Source of the DNA: CAG-882 sp050874385
GTDB taxonomy: Bacteria > Bacillota > Clostridia > Lachnospirales > Lachnospiraceae
Reading direction: 5' to 3'
Assembly: GCA_050874385.1 (NCBI GenBank)
Contig: JBNMKO010000007.1
Span: 1-64,000 of the forward strand
Length of the DNA: 64,000 nt
In this document: positions 35,725 to 44,661 of the stretch, one piece after another
Layout of the letters: every line of letters begins with the position of its first letter
Numbering within the stretch: position 1 is the stretch's first letter
Made by a program: the position numbers and the translations under genes
The notes under the pieces: generated by a model
Database searches by the model: none
Told to the model about the DNA's origin: nothing
The model's input: only the letters and a program-made list of their open reading frames with translations

Positions 35725-35753
35725 TTGAAAAAAAGGTGTATGTAGTATATAAT
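35725..35753 (+). promoter_or_regulatory. Promoter of the large plus-strand glycan operon
   Basis: TTGAAA (35725-35730) and a perfect TATAAT (35748-35753) are 17 bases apart. Transcription would start near 35760, leaving a very short leader before ATG 35776. It is divergent from the minus-strand promoter 17 bases away, so one regulator could act on both. Confidence 0.7.
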
Positions 35754-35775
35754 CAAATAAGCTTGAAGGGAGAAA

Positions 35776-36768
35776 ATGATTATGTGTGTACTTACAGTTG
35801 CAGTGCCTTCGTACAATGCGCAGAGCTTTTTGTGGCAGAATATACCCACTTTTTTATATGAAGGCGCTGGGGGAAAAGTTGAAGTTATAATTGTTGATGA
35901 CGGTTCTACGGATGATACGCCTGGGATTGCGGACGAACTTAGCAGGAGATATCCTGATATTATAAATGTTGTCCACAAGGAAAACGGGGGACATGGCTCC
36001 GCCGTCAATTCGGGGATAGAGAATGCCAGAGGAAAGTATTTTATGATTTGTGATGCCGATGATTATGTGAATACCGACAGCTTTATAAAGCTTGTGGATT
36101 ATCTTGAAAAGCATGATGTGGATATGGTATTTACCGATGCGAGGCGTATCACACCTGACGGCAAGGATGTAGGATGCGAGAGCATATCGGGAGTTGAGAA
36201 AAATAAAATAGTCCAGTTTGACAAATGTGCTGACAAGATTAAGAATATCGAGATGCACAACTGCTGTATAAGCACAGAGCTTTTAAGAACGAACAACGTG
36301 AGCTGCCATGAGCATCTTTTCTATGTTGATAACGAGTATGTCATATATTCGATTGCCTATGCAAATACCATAGTGTATCTTGACCTTGTGGTGTATCAGT
36401 ACCTTGTGGGAAGAAATGGGCAGAGTGTGTCGATAGAGAGCAGACGAAAAAATCATAATCAGTATATTGCAGTTGTAAATTATCTTATAGGATTCTATGA
36501 GGATGTCGCGTGGGATATGAGTGAGCCTAAGAAGAATTTCATAGCCAGAAAGATAGCCTATTTTATATCGGGAGTCTACTCGGTCATGATGAGCTATGAT
36601 GACGCTGTGCATAAGAAGGAGCTTGCAGAGTTTGACGGATGGCTCCTTGAGAAATCGCCGGATATTTACAATGGGAACCGCAATATCTGTGTCACACTGC
36701 TTCGCAGAACCAAAATGGGAATGTACAAGGCAGCATCCATGATATATAAGGCTGTGAACAGGCTGTAA
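35776..36768 (+). CDS. Family 2 glycosyltransferase
   Basis: 330 residues. A GT-A domain with LTVAVPSYNAQSFLWQNI, the nucleotide-binding VDDGSTDDTPG, ENGGHGSAVNSGIENARG, and the metal-binding CDADDYV. No membrane helix is obvious. The C-terminus is basic and may bind the membrane surface. It is the first gene after the strong promoter at 35,725 and 11 bases before the GT-C-like gene. Donor and acceptor are unknown. Confidence 0.88.
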   Translation: MIMCVLTVAVPSYNAQSFLWQNIPTFLYEGAGGKVEVIIVDDGSTDDTPGIADELSRRYPDIINVVHKENGGHGSAVNSGIENARGKYFMICDADDYVNTDSFIKLVDYLEKHDVDMVFTDARRITPDGKDVGCESISGVEKNKIVQFDKCADKIKNIEMHNCCISTELLRTNNVSCHEHLFYVDNEYVIYSIAYANTIVYLDLVVYQYLVGRNGQSVSIESRRKNHNQYIAVVNYLIGFYEDVAWDMSEPKKNFIARKIAYFISGVYSVMMSYDDAVHKKELAEFDGWLLEKSPDIYNGNRNICVTLLRRTKMGMYKAASMIYKAVNRL

Positions 36769-36779
36769 AGAGGTAGAGC

Positions 36780-39197
36780 ATGAACAGAACAGAAAAAAAG
36801 GCATTATACCGGGTTTTAATGTTTGTCATACCCGTATTTATGGCATTATATTATCTCAGAAATCTTGGAAAAATAAATATGATATTTGTGCTTCCGGATG
36901 AGTATGGATACTGGATGACTGCCGCCACATTTGCCGGATATGACTGGTCGGGGCTTTCAGGTTTGTCGCTCTATTATTCTTATGGATATAGTATTATTCT
37001 TATGCCGCTTTTTTGGATATTTAAGGACTCTGTGCTTATGTACAAGGCGGCTATATGTCTGAATGCACTGCTCTATATAGGGGCATACTTTATTTCATGT
37101 GCATGTGGTTTCAGACTTGCTGATGCCATGAGTTTGAACTTTGGAATAACTTCCACGGACAAAAAAAACGATGTAACGGCAGTAATATATAGAAGAAAGC
37201 TTGTTGTGGTAATAATATGTGGTGTTATCGCATTATATTGCAACAATGTGGTTCAGGTCAACATAGCATGGAGTGAGGCTCTGCTGTACTTTATGTTCTG
37301 GCTGTCATTTTACACACTTCTTCGCTACTGCGAGAGCAAAAATATATTCGTTCTCGCCGCGTTTGGCGTTGAGGTTGTTTATATGTATATCATTCACCAG
37401 AGAATGCTCGGTGTGCTTATTGCGGCAGGGATGACGGTGGCGGGGATGGCGATAAAATCCATTGTATATCATGTTAATTTTCGCAGACAGTCACTCCAAG
37501 GAGATGAGACAGGGAAAGATTGCAAAACAACATATATAAAAAAGATAGCTTCAGTCGTTATTGTCATATCAATAGTAGTTATATTTGCTATTGTTTTCTT
37601 TGCAGTAAAAAAAAGTCTGACGGCATCGTTATGGAGCTCACAGCCGGAGGACAGGATATCTGTAAATAATTTTTCAGGGCAAGTAGGAAAAATTGCTGCT
37701 CTCTTATCGTTGGATGGGATTATAAATTTATTCTGTCATGTATGTGGAAAGTTTTTTTACCTTTTTGTTGCAAGTGGTTCGGTGATATTTTGGGCTTTTG
37801 TGGGTGCTATTGGGATTATTTTAAAAGTTATTTTATGTACAAAGAGCCATAGAATAAGTGTACAAAATAATGAAGCATACAAAAAAACGTGCCGTATGAT
37901 GCCGGCTTATATATATATGCTCCTGTCGCTTCTGGGACTTATGGGAATCAACTGTATATTTATGAATGGTCAGGGTGGACGAATTGATAATGTAGTATAT
38001 GGAAGATACATAGAGCCGGTTGCAGGGGTACTTTTGTTGTTCGGCGTATTGTATATGATGAAGAAGAGACCGAGGTGGCAGACATATGTAGTATATATGC
38101 TGGTGTTAATGTCAATAGGCATTGCTGCTGATGTGCTTATGGTTCAAAATTCTAGTTTTGCAAGCTTTATGAGTACAGGAGTTAGTTTGTTTTACAAGGG
38201 TAAGCCTGTAGATGCATTTATAGTATATGGGGCAATTGTTACAGGAATAATTTTGAGCTTTTTTGGATATGTTGCAATGAGGTATAAAAAAGCAGCACTG
38301 TGGATAATGTTTGCAGTTGTGATGCTTGGATACTGGGGTGTATGTGGGTATAGTGTTCTTGATAAGGGAATATTGGTAACTCATCAGTATATAAATCAGA
38401 TGCAGAAAGTTGACAATTATATAGATAAAGTTGAGACAATGACAGGCATGGATAATATTCCGATCTACTATACAGTAAGTGATGAAGAGGAAGAATATAA
38501 TTATATATACAGGATATTCCACCTGCAATTTTTAAGAAAAAATGATACTATAAATTATATAAGTCAGAATCAGGCCAATAATTCTGAATTGATGCCGGAC
38601 AATTATATACTCATTCAATATCATATAGATGGAATTGATATGGAAAAATATACAATAGTGGCTCAATGGTATGGAATGGTGATTATGGTGCCAAAAGATT
38701 CAGATTTAGAGAAGTTCTGTGATAGTTATAATTCCAGTGAATATTATGAAATTGAGGGAATTATGTCTGGAAGCGCTACAAGAAGTAGAAGTGATGCGGA
38801 ATTGTTTGATTCGGATTATGAACAGGGATTTGTAGTATATGCACAGGATTTATGCCTTTCTCCCGGAACATATCAGGTGGATATGGATGTGTATGTGGAG
38901 TTCGATGATGAAAAAGATGCCCTGTTATATGCTGGTGGCAAAAAGAAATCAGAGAAAACATATCCTTTGACGGTGGGATATGCGGATGCGTCTTATGATT
39001 ATGGAGAAGGCGTGTTCTTTACAAATCTGCTCACTGTAAATTCTGATGATGAACTTGAACAGAATAAAGGCATATATCATATAACATCACAGCTGGTATG
39101 TGATGAGGCACAAAGCGGTGTTGAGATAAGATTTTATGCACAAGGGTGTGCATATATAAGGGTTGATAGTATTAAATATCGCTTGTTGCAGCAATAG
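36780..39197 (+). CDS. Large polytopic membrane protein, probable GT-C glycosyltransferase
   Basis: 805 residues. About twelve membrane helices run to residue 540. The first outer loop carries an acidic pair in LPDEYGYW, the usual catalytic position in GT-C enzymes (PMT/ArnT-like). The last 250 residues are a soluble extracytoplasmic domain with beta character (PGTYQVDMDVYVEF, GVEIRFYAQGCAYIRVDSIKY). It would take a sugar from a polyprenyl-phosphate carrier outside the membrane, and the DPM1-like enzyme two steps on (39,300) would be its natural partner. The family is not recognised by name, so the GT-C call is inference from topology. Confidence 0.65.
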   Translation: MNRTEKKALYRVLMFVIPVFMALYYLRNLGKINMIFVLPDEYGYWMTAATFAGYDWSGLSGLSLYYSYGYSIILMPLFWIFKDSVLMYKAAICLNALLYIGAYFISCACGFRLADAMSLNFGITSTDKKNDVTAVIYRRKLVVVIICGVIALYCNNVVQVNIAWSEALLYFMFWLSFYTLLRYCESKNIFVLAAFGVEVVYMYIIHQRMLGVLIAAGMTVAGMAIKSIVYHVNFRRQSLQGDETGKDCKTTYIKKIASVVIVISIVVIFAIVFFAVKKSLTASLWSSQPEDRISVNNFSGQVGKIAALLSLDGIINLFCHVCGKFFYLFVASGSVIFWAFVGAIGIILKVILCTKSHRISVQNNEAYKKTCRMMPAYIYMLLSLLGLMGINCIFMNGQGGRIDNVVYGRYIEPVAGVLLLFGVLYMMKKRPRWQTYVVYMLVLMSIGIAADVLMVQNSSFASFMSTGVSLFYKGKPVDAFIVYGAIVTGIILSFFGYVAMRYKKAALWIMFAVVMLGYWGVCGYSVLDKGILVTHQYINQMQKVDNYIDKVETMTGMDNIPIYYTVSDEEEEYNYIYRIFHLQFLRKNDTINYISQNQANNSELMPDNYILIQYHIDGIDMEKYTIVAQWYGMVIMVPKDSDLEKFCDSYNSSEYYEIEGIMSGSATRSRSDAELFDSDYEQGFVVYAQDLCLSPGTYQVDMDVYVEFDDEKDALLYAGGKKKSEKTYPLTVGYADASYDYGEGVFFTNLLTVNSDDELEQNKGIYHITSQLVCDEAQSGVEIRFYAQGCAYIRVDSIKYRLLQQ

Positions 39198-39299
39198 AGA
39201 TTGAATATTGGGTTGTTTTAAAGTATAATTATAAAATATAAGTCTTAAAAGTATTATTTGCGATTGTACTTGTACTATAAAAGGAGAGCAGGAAAAGGT

Positions 39300-40295
39300 A
39301 TGAAACTTATTATACAGATACCATGTTATAATGAGGAGGAGACTCTGACAATAGCATTGGATGCACTTCCTAAGCATATAGACGGAATTGACAAGATAGA
39401 ATATCTTATAATAAATGATGGAAGTCAGGATAGAACAGAGGAGATAGCAAGGGAGTGGGGAGTTGACTATGTGGTTCACTTTAAAAGGAACCTTGGACTT
39501 GCCCGCGGATTTCTTGCAGGAATAGACCTTGCGCTTCGCAATGGTGCTGATATCATAGTGAATACGGATGCTGATAATCAGTATTGTGCTGACGACATAG
39601 AGAAGATTGTCAGACCGATAATTGATAAGAAAGCAGATATAGTTATCGGTGAAAGACCAATAGATGAGACAGAGCATTTTTCACCACTGAAAAAAAAGCT
39701 TCAGCATTTTGGAAGCTGGGTGGTAAGAAAGGCTTCTAACACGGATATTCCGGATGCACCGAGTGGGTTTAGGGCATACAGCAGAAAGGCTGCCATGCGC
39801 CTTAATGTATATAATGAATATACATATACACTTGAGACAATAGTTCAGGCAGGGCGCAACAAGATGGCAATCACATCGGTTCCAATAAGAACTAATCCGG
39901 AACTTAGAAAGTCAAGACTGTTTCACTCTATGTTTGGCTATGTAAAGAAGTCGATGGTAACTATACTCAGGGCATTTCTTATGTATAAGCCACTCAATGC
40001 GTTTACCATCATATCTGTGGTTTTTGCAATCCCCGGTCTGGCACTTGCCATAAGATACCTTGTATACATGTCTATAGGTCAGGGAGGGGGACATGTACAG
40101 TCAGTTATACTTGCCATTTTGCTGCTCATTATTGCGGTTCAAAGTTTTATGATGGGAATGCAGGCGGATATTATATCTGTTAATCGCAAGTTATTGGAGG
40201 ATATACAATATAGGGTAAAGAAGCTTGAATTTTCAATGCCGGAACAGAATGATAATAAAGACATGGATACTGACTCCGAGGAACACAATAAATGA
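39300..40295 (+). CDS. DPM1-like polyprenyl-phosphate glycosyltransferase (GT2)
   Basis: 331 residues. The GT-A domain has LIIQIPCYNEEETL, LIINDGSQDRT, the metal-site VNTDADNQY, and DAPSGFRAYSRKAA. It is followed by two C-terminal membrane helices (AFTIISVVFAIPGLALAIRY and a second one near 275-300). It should load a sugar on undecaprenyl phosphate inside the cell for a GT-C enzyme outside. ATG 39300 has AAGGAGAGCAGGAAAAGG upstream; the frame is open further back without a better start. It overlaps the next gene by four bases (ATGA), so the two are translationally coupled. Confidence 0.88.
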   Translation: MKLIIQIPCYNEEETLTIALDALPKHIDGIDKIEYLIINDGSQDRTEEIAREWGVDYVVHFKRNLGLARGFLAGIDLALRNGADIIVNTDADNQYCADDIEKIVRPIIDKKADIVIGERPIDETEHFSPLKKKLQHFGSWVVRKASNTDIPDAPSGFRAYSRKAAMRLNVYNEYTYTLETIVQAGRNKMAITSVPIRTNPELRKSRLFHSMFGYVKKSMVTILRAFLMYKPLNAFTIISVVFAIPGLALAIRYLVYMSIGQGGGHVQSVILAILLLIIAVQSFMMGMQADIISVNRKLLEDIQYRVKKLEFSMPEQNDNKDMDTDSEEHNK

Positions 40296-42238
40296 AAATT
40301 TTATTTATAACTACGAAAAATACTGATTATATAAGAAACGTTCAGGAAATTCAGATGCTTTGCGCGGCCGGCAATGAGGTTAAGGTTGTCGGCTTGGCAA
40401 AAGGAGGATATCCTGAGCGTCTTTTTCGTGTATATTTATGGTTGATATGTCATTCAATCAAAGATTATGATGAGGTGTTTGTTGGATTTTCGCCACAGCT
40501 TATTGTGCCGCTGTTTCGCAGGAAATTTGCGGGGAAGAAGCTGACGGTGGATTTTTTTATCTCAGTGTATGATACTCTGGTAAATGACAGGCACACGGTT
40601 GGAGCGGATAACGTTATTGCAAGGATTGCAAGACATGTTGACGAGGTGACTATAAAGTATGCTGATAGGATAATAACGGACACCAGGGCGGACAGGGAAT
40701 ATTTTGCAAAGGAATTTTGTCATGGCACGCAGGAGATAAATGCAGCGCTTGATAAAATGGAGGTGCTGTATCTCAAAGCGGATAGCTCAGTGTATTATCC
40801 AATGCAGATTAAAAAAACTGATAGGGTAAAGGACAAGTATGTGTGCCTTTATTTTGGTTCGATACTTCCGCTTCAGGGCGTTGATATAGTGCTTGAAGCT
40901 GTAAAAAAGCTGAGTGGCTATGATGAACTGTATTTTTATATTATAGGGCCTGTATCAGGAAAATATGAAAAGCCGATGGGAAAGAATGTGGAGTATATTG
41001 AGTGGCTGCCACAAAATGAACTTGCAAGGTATATTGCAATGGCAGATATATGTCTGGCGGGGCATTTCAATGGACATGTGGATAAAGCAAGAAGAACCAT
41101 ACCGGGAAAAGCATATATATACAGAGCCATGGGAAAAAGCATGATATTGGGTGACGGCTGTGCAAACCATGAACTTTACAATGGGAATGATGATGGCATA
41201 TACTATGTACCTATGAGCAATTCCGATGCTCTGGCAGAATGTATTCTTAAATGTGCAGGTTGTGTAGGTATGGAAGGAAACACACAGGAAAAGATAAGTA
41301 TTGTAGTTCCTGTATATAATACCCGTGATTACATCACAGAATGTATAGAGTCAATATTGGGACAGAATTATGAAAATATAGAATTGATACTTGTTGATGA
41401 TGGTTCAACCGATGGGAGCGGAAATATATGCGATGATTATGCTAACCACAATTGCAATAGAATTAAGGTTATTCACACGCATAACAGAGGACCGTCGGCG
41501 GCGAGGAATACAGGTATAGCTGCTGCCGATGGTGAATATCTCCTGTTTGTTGATGGGGATGATATAATAAGCTTTGACCATGTTTACAGACTGTACAGAC
41601 TTATAAAAAAATATGATGCTGATATGTCAGCGTGCGGTTATATTGAGACATCCAGCCGTAATTTTACCCCAGATTATTCGGATGAGGAGCTGTGTTTTGA
41701 CAGAACGCAGGCTATGGAGGATATACTATATCAGAGGCATATTAATTCAGGGCCTGTATGTAAGCTGTATAAAAGAAGTCTTTTTGATAATGTAAGATTT
41801 CCGGAGGGAACTTTTTATGAGGATACCATAGCCATTCCGAAGGTTATCAATAATGCAGATAGGATAGCATGGAGCATGGATGTCACTTATGCGTACTTTA
41901 TGCGCGAGGGAAGCACGATGAGAGCAGAGTACAGTGAGCGTACATATCAGTATGTCAAGGTGACGGATGAGCTTATGCGATGGGTTGGCGAGAACTACCC
42001 AGAGCTTATAAATGCAGCGATATCCCGATTTGTCTGGGCAAATATATATGTGTACATTAAGATGCCGGGAAAAACTGTGCCACATTATGATGAGGTGAGA
42101 AACAACATAAGAAAATATGGCACAAAAGTCCTTGCCGACAAGAAGGTCAGAAGAGCCAACAAGGCTGCGCTGGTGCTGTCATATATGGGTCATGGAGTTG
42201 TCAGCATGGCATACAGCATTAAAAACCGCAGAAGATAG
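40292..42238 (+). CDS. Two-domain glycosyltransferase: GT4-type followed by GT2-type
   Basis: 648 residues with two catalytic folds. Residues 1 to about 330 look like a GT-B enzyme: MKILFITTKNTDYIRN, a mid-domain LYFGSILPLQGVDIVLEAVKKL, and VEYIEWLPQNELARYIAMADICL typical of family 4. Residues from about 332 form a GT-A domain: KISIVVPVYNTRDYITECIESIL, LVDDGSTDGSGNICD, NRGPSAARNTGI, and the metal site FVDGDDII. Such bifunctional chains add two successive sugars. The GT-B half is at the shorter end for its family but appears complete. The start overlaps the preceding stop. Confidence 0.87.
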   Translation: MKILFITTKNTDYIRNVQEIQMLCAAGNEVKVVGLAKGGYPERLFRVYLWLICHSIKDYDEVFVGFSPQLIVPLFRRKFAGKKLTVDFFISVYDTLVNDRHTVGADNVIARIARHVDEVTIKYADRIITDTRADREYFAKEFCHGTQEINAALDKMEVLYLKADSSVYYPMQIKKTDRVKDKYVCLYFGSILPLQGVDIVLEAVKKLSGYDELYFYIIGPVSGKYEKPMGKNVEYIEWLPQNELARYIAMADICLAGHFNGHVDKARRTIPGKAYIYRAMGKSMILGDGCANHELYNGNDDGIYYVPMSNSDALAECILKCAGCVGMEGNTQEKISIVVPVYNTRDYITECIESILGQNYENIELILVDDGSTDGSGNICDDYANHNCNRIKVIHTHNRGPSAARNTGIAAADGEYLLFVDGDDIISFDHVYRLYRLIKKYDADMSACGYIETSSRNFTPDYSDEELCFDRTQAMEDILYQRHINSGPVCKLYKRSLFDNVRFPEGTFYEDTIAIPKVINNADRIAWSMDVTYAYFMREGSTMRAEYSERTYQYVKVTDELMRWVGENYPELINAAISRFVWANIYVYIKMPGKTVPHYDEVRNNIRKYGTKVLADKKVRRANKAALVLSYMGHGVVSMAYSIKNRRR

Positions 42239-42341
42239 GAATATGGAAATAAAGAAATCATAAAAGACAATATAACAATCAAAAATAAAACCATAGGAAA
42301 AAATGGGCATAAAATAGAGTAGTTGAAGAAGATTGTGAAAA

Positions 42342-43157
42342 ATGAATGAAAAAGTTGATAAAAAAATTTATGAAAAAAAATCTACAATGAAAGTATCTGT
42401 CATTACAGTGTGCTATAATGCAAAACAGCAGTTGACATCTACGATGAATTCGGTCGTATGCCAGAGTTATAGCAATATAGAATATCTCATAATTGATGGA
42501 GTATCAGATGATGGGACTTATGAACTTGCTTGTTCATACAAGGATAAGTATGATTTTATACGGGTTGTAAGCGAGCCGGACGAAGGAATATACGATGCCA
42601 TGAACAAAGGTGTGACTCTGTGCAATGGAGATTATGTTGTTTTCCTGAATGCGGGAGACCAGTTCGCTGACAGAGAAGTTATCTCAGATACAGTAAAACA
42701 TATAGAAGAATATTATGCAAATGGCAGCAGGTGTGATATTATATATGGCGATTATTACGATGGAGCCAAAGAACAGAATAATCTTGTGAGTTATGGACAT
42801 CAGGTGGTCAATTCAACATTTATGCTTTTTAGCAATACAATATGTCATCAGGCAATATTTTCATCGAAAAAATATCTTGTAGAGCATCCGTTTGATTTAT
42901 CATACAGATATGTGGCGGATAGAAAGTGGATATCTGAGTGTATACGGGCAGGGGCAATGTTCAGATATATGCAAAGAACTGTGGTGGTATATGACAGAAC
43001 GGGAATGAGCACAGAGATGGACAACAGAAATGACCTTAGAAAAGAAGTTGACAGATATATTGAACGGATGTATCCGGTTCGAGGCAGGTTGCTAAATATG
43101 ATAAAGAAAAGCGAGAAGCTGCGCACATTTGCGAGGGAAAAAATATTAAGAAGGTAA
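42342..43157 (+). CDS. Family 2 glycosyltransferase (WcaA-like)
   Basis: 271 residues. A GT-A domain with VSVITVCYNAKQQLTSTMNSV, LIIDGVSDDGTYE, EPDEGIYDAMNKGV, and the metal-site FLNAGDQF, a subset common in capsule and colanic-acid clusters (EPD-x-G-I-Y-D-A-M-N-K-G). It is soluble with a basic C-terminus. It follows a 103-base AT-rich gap, so an internal promoter is possible, but none with good spacing was seen. The sugar is unknown. Confidence 0.88.
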   Translation: MNEKVDKKIYEKKSTMKVSVITVCYNAKQQLTSTMNSVVCQSYSNIEYLIIDGVSDDGTYELACSYKDKYDFIRVVSEPDEGIYDAMNKGVTLCNGDYVVFLNAGDQFADREVISDTVKHIEEYYANGSRCDIIYGDYYDGAKEQNNLVSYGHQVVNSTFMLFSNTICHQAIFSSKKYLVEHPFDLSYRYVADRKWISECIRAGAMFRYMQRTVVVYDRTGMSTEMDNRNDLRKEVDRYIERMYPVRGRLLNMIKKSEKLRTFAREKILRR

Positions 43158-43165
43158 TTGATGGC

Positions 43166-43828
43166 ATGGGGATTGGAAAGAAGATTATTGGAAGGCTTGG
43201 AGAACCACTATATAGACTGAAGCTGTGGGGAAATGTGCGATTTGATGTCGGAGCCAGGATAGACAGGGAGACCGTTTTCGAAGGCTGCAATTATATGGGA
43301 AAGAATTCGTCGCTCAAGGGAAGTTACATTGGCAGGTATTCATATGTGGCGAATGATACAAGTCTTGTAAATTGCCAAATAGGCCGATATACATCAATAG
43401 GTGCACATGTGTGTGTGGCGGAGGGAAACCATCCGTTATACAGAAAGTCAACACATCCCGTGTTTTTTATGCAGCGTCCTGTAACAGGCCACTCTTATGT
43501 GGCTTGTGATACATTTATGTCTCATAGGTATGTGAAGGACATAGAAGGTAAGGATAGGCTTGTGGTCATAGGAAATGATGTATGGATAGGAACAGGTGCC
43601 ACATTGATGGAAGGAATAACAATAGGTGATGGAGCTGTGATTGCAGCGGGTGCTGTTGTGACAAAGAATGTGGAGCCATATGAGATTGTAGGAGGAGTCC
43701 CGGCTAAACATATCAGAATGAGATTTACCTCTGATAAGGTGGCACAGCTTATGCAGGAGAGATGGTGGGACAGGGATGATGACTGGATAAAAGTACATAT
43801 AGATGAGTTTACGGGAGATATGATATGA
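43166..43828 (+). CDS. Hexapeptide-repeat O-acetyltransferase (CatB/LbH family)
   Basis: 220 residues forming a left-handed beta-helix from imperfect hexapeptides (YMGKNSSLKGSYIGRYSYVAN, IGDGAVIAAGAVVTKNVEPYEIVGGVPAKHIRMRF). The conserved His in AEGNHPLY is the likely catalytic residue of the xenobiotic/sugar acetyltransferase group. It should move an acetyl group from acetyl-CoA to a sugar of the repeat unit, in the cytoplasm. It overlaps the following glycosyltransferase gene by four bases. Confidence 0.88.
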   Translation: MGIGKKIIGRLGEPLYRLKLWGNVRFDVGARIDRETVFEGCNYMGKNSSLKGSYIGRYSYVANDTSLVNCQIGRYTSIGAHVCVAEGNHPLYRKSTHPVFFMQRPVTGHSYVACDTFMSHRYVKDIEGKDRLVVIGNDVWIGTGATLMEGITIGDGAVIAAGAVVTKNVEPYEIVGGVPAKHIRMRFTSDKVAQLMQERWWDRDDDWIKVHIDEFTGDMI

Positions 43829-44661
43829 TGGAACTTACGGTGGTTGTCACATGCTATAACAATGAGAGATATATTGAGCAGTGTTTGAGAAGTATACTAA
43901 GTCAGACACTTACCCCGCAGGAGATAATTGTGGTTGATGACTGTTCAGCGGACCGCACAGTGGATATTGTAAGAAAGTTATTGGAGGAAAATAATAGCAT
44001 AAGACTTATCCGGAATGAACATAATTCGGGACCGTCTGTCGGAAGAAATAGGGGAATTATGGAGGCACACACTGAGTATGTCACGACACTTGATGGTGAT
44101 GACTACTATCATGACGATGGCAAGCTTGAGTCAGAGATGGAACTTATAGAGCAATATCGAAGCAAGGGCGAGGATGTAATTGCATATTCATATATAGACA
44201 CTGTGTCATCCGATGGCAGTAAGGTGCACCAGAAATTTATGGAACCGGATGATTACGCTGAAGGAAGACTGACATCAAGACTTATCGCGTGGTACAGACC
44301 TTCAGCATTTCCAAGGGACTATTGTATAAAAAGGCAGCTAATAATAGATGCCGGTATGTACAGGGAGGATATGAGGCTGTATGAGGACTTGGAGCTCCTT
44401 ATAAGGCTCAGCCTTTCACATAGATTCTTTTGCACAAGGCGGTATGGCACATGCTACAGGATGTCGGACAAGGGATTGTCATCCGCGAAACTTATGACTC
44501 ATCGTGATGTATTAAGGCAGATATGGAATGAACATATCGGTGATATCAAAGGCGTTGAGAAATTTAAGACCGTGATGCTGCATGGGTATGTATCAGTGAG
44601 AGAATGTGCAAGTGTGACTGTGAGGAGAATTAAGTCGGCTATGAGAGAGAAAAAGGCATGA
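43825..44661 (+). CDS. Family 2 glycosyltransferase
   Basis: 278 residues. A GT-A fold with LTVVVTCYNNERYIEQCLRSIL, VDDCSADRTVD, HNSGPSVGRNRGI and the metal-site LDGDDYY. The C-terminal half is basic, ending RRIKSAMREKKA, and probably touches the membrane surface. It is tightly coupled on both sides (ATGA overlaps) to the acetyltransferase and the flippase genes, so it very likely builds the same repeat unit. Confidence 0.87.
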   Translation: MMELTVVVTCYNNERYIEQCLRSILSQTLTPQEIIVVDDCSADRTVDIVRKLLEENNSIRLIRNEHNSGPSVGRNRGIMEAHTEYVTTLDGDDYYHDDGKLESEMELIEQYRSKGEDVIAYSYIDTVSSDGSKVHQKFMEPDDYAEGRLTSRLIAWYRPSAFPRDYCIKRQLIIDAGMYREDMRLYEDLELLIRLSLSHRFFCTRRYGTCYRMSDKGLSSAKLMTHRDVLRQIWNEHIGDIKGVEKFKTVMLHGYVSVRECASVTVRRIKSAMREKKA

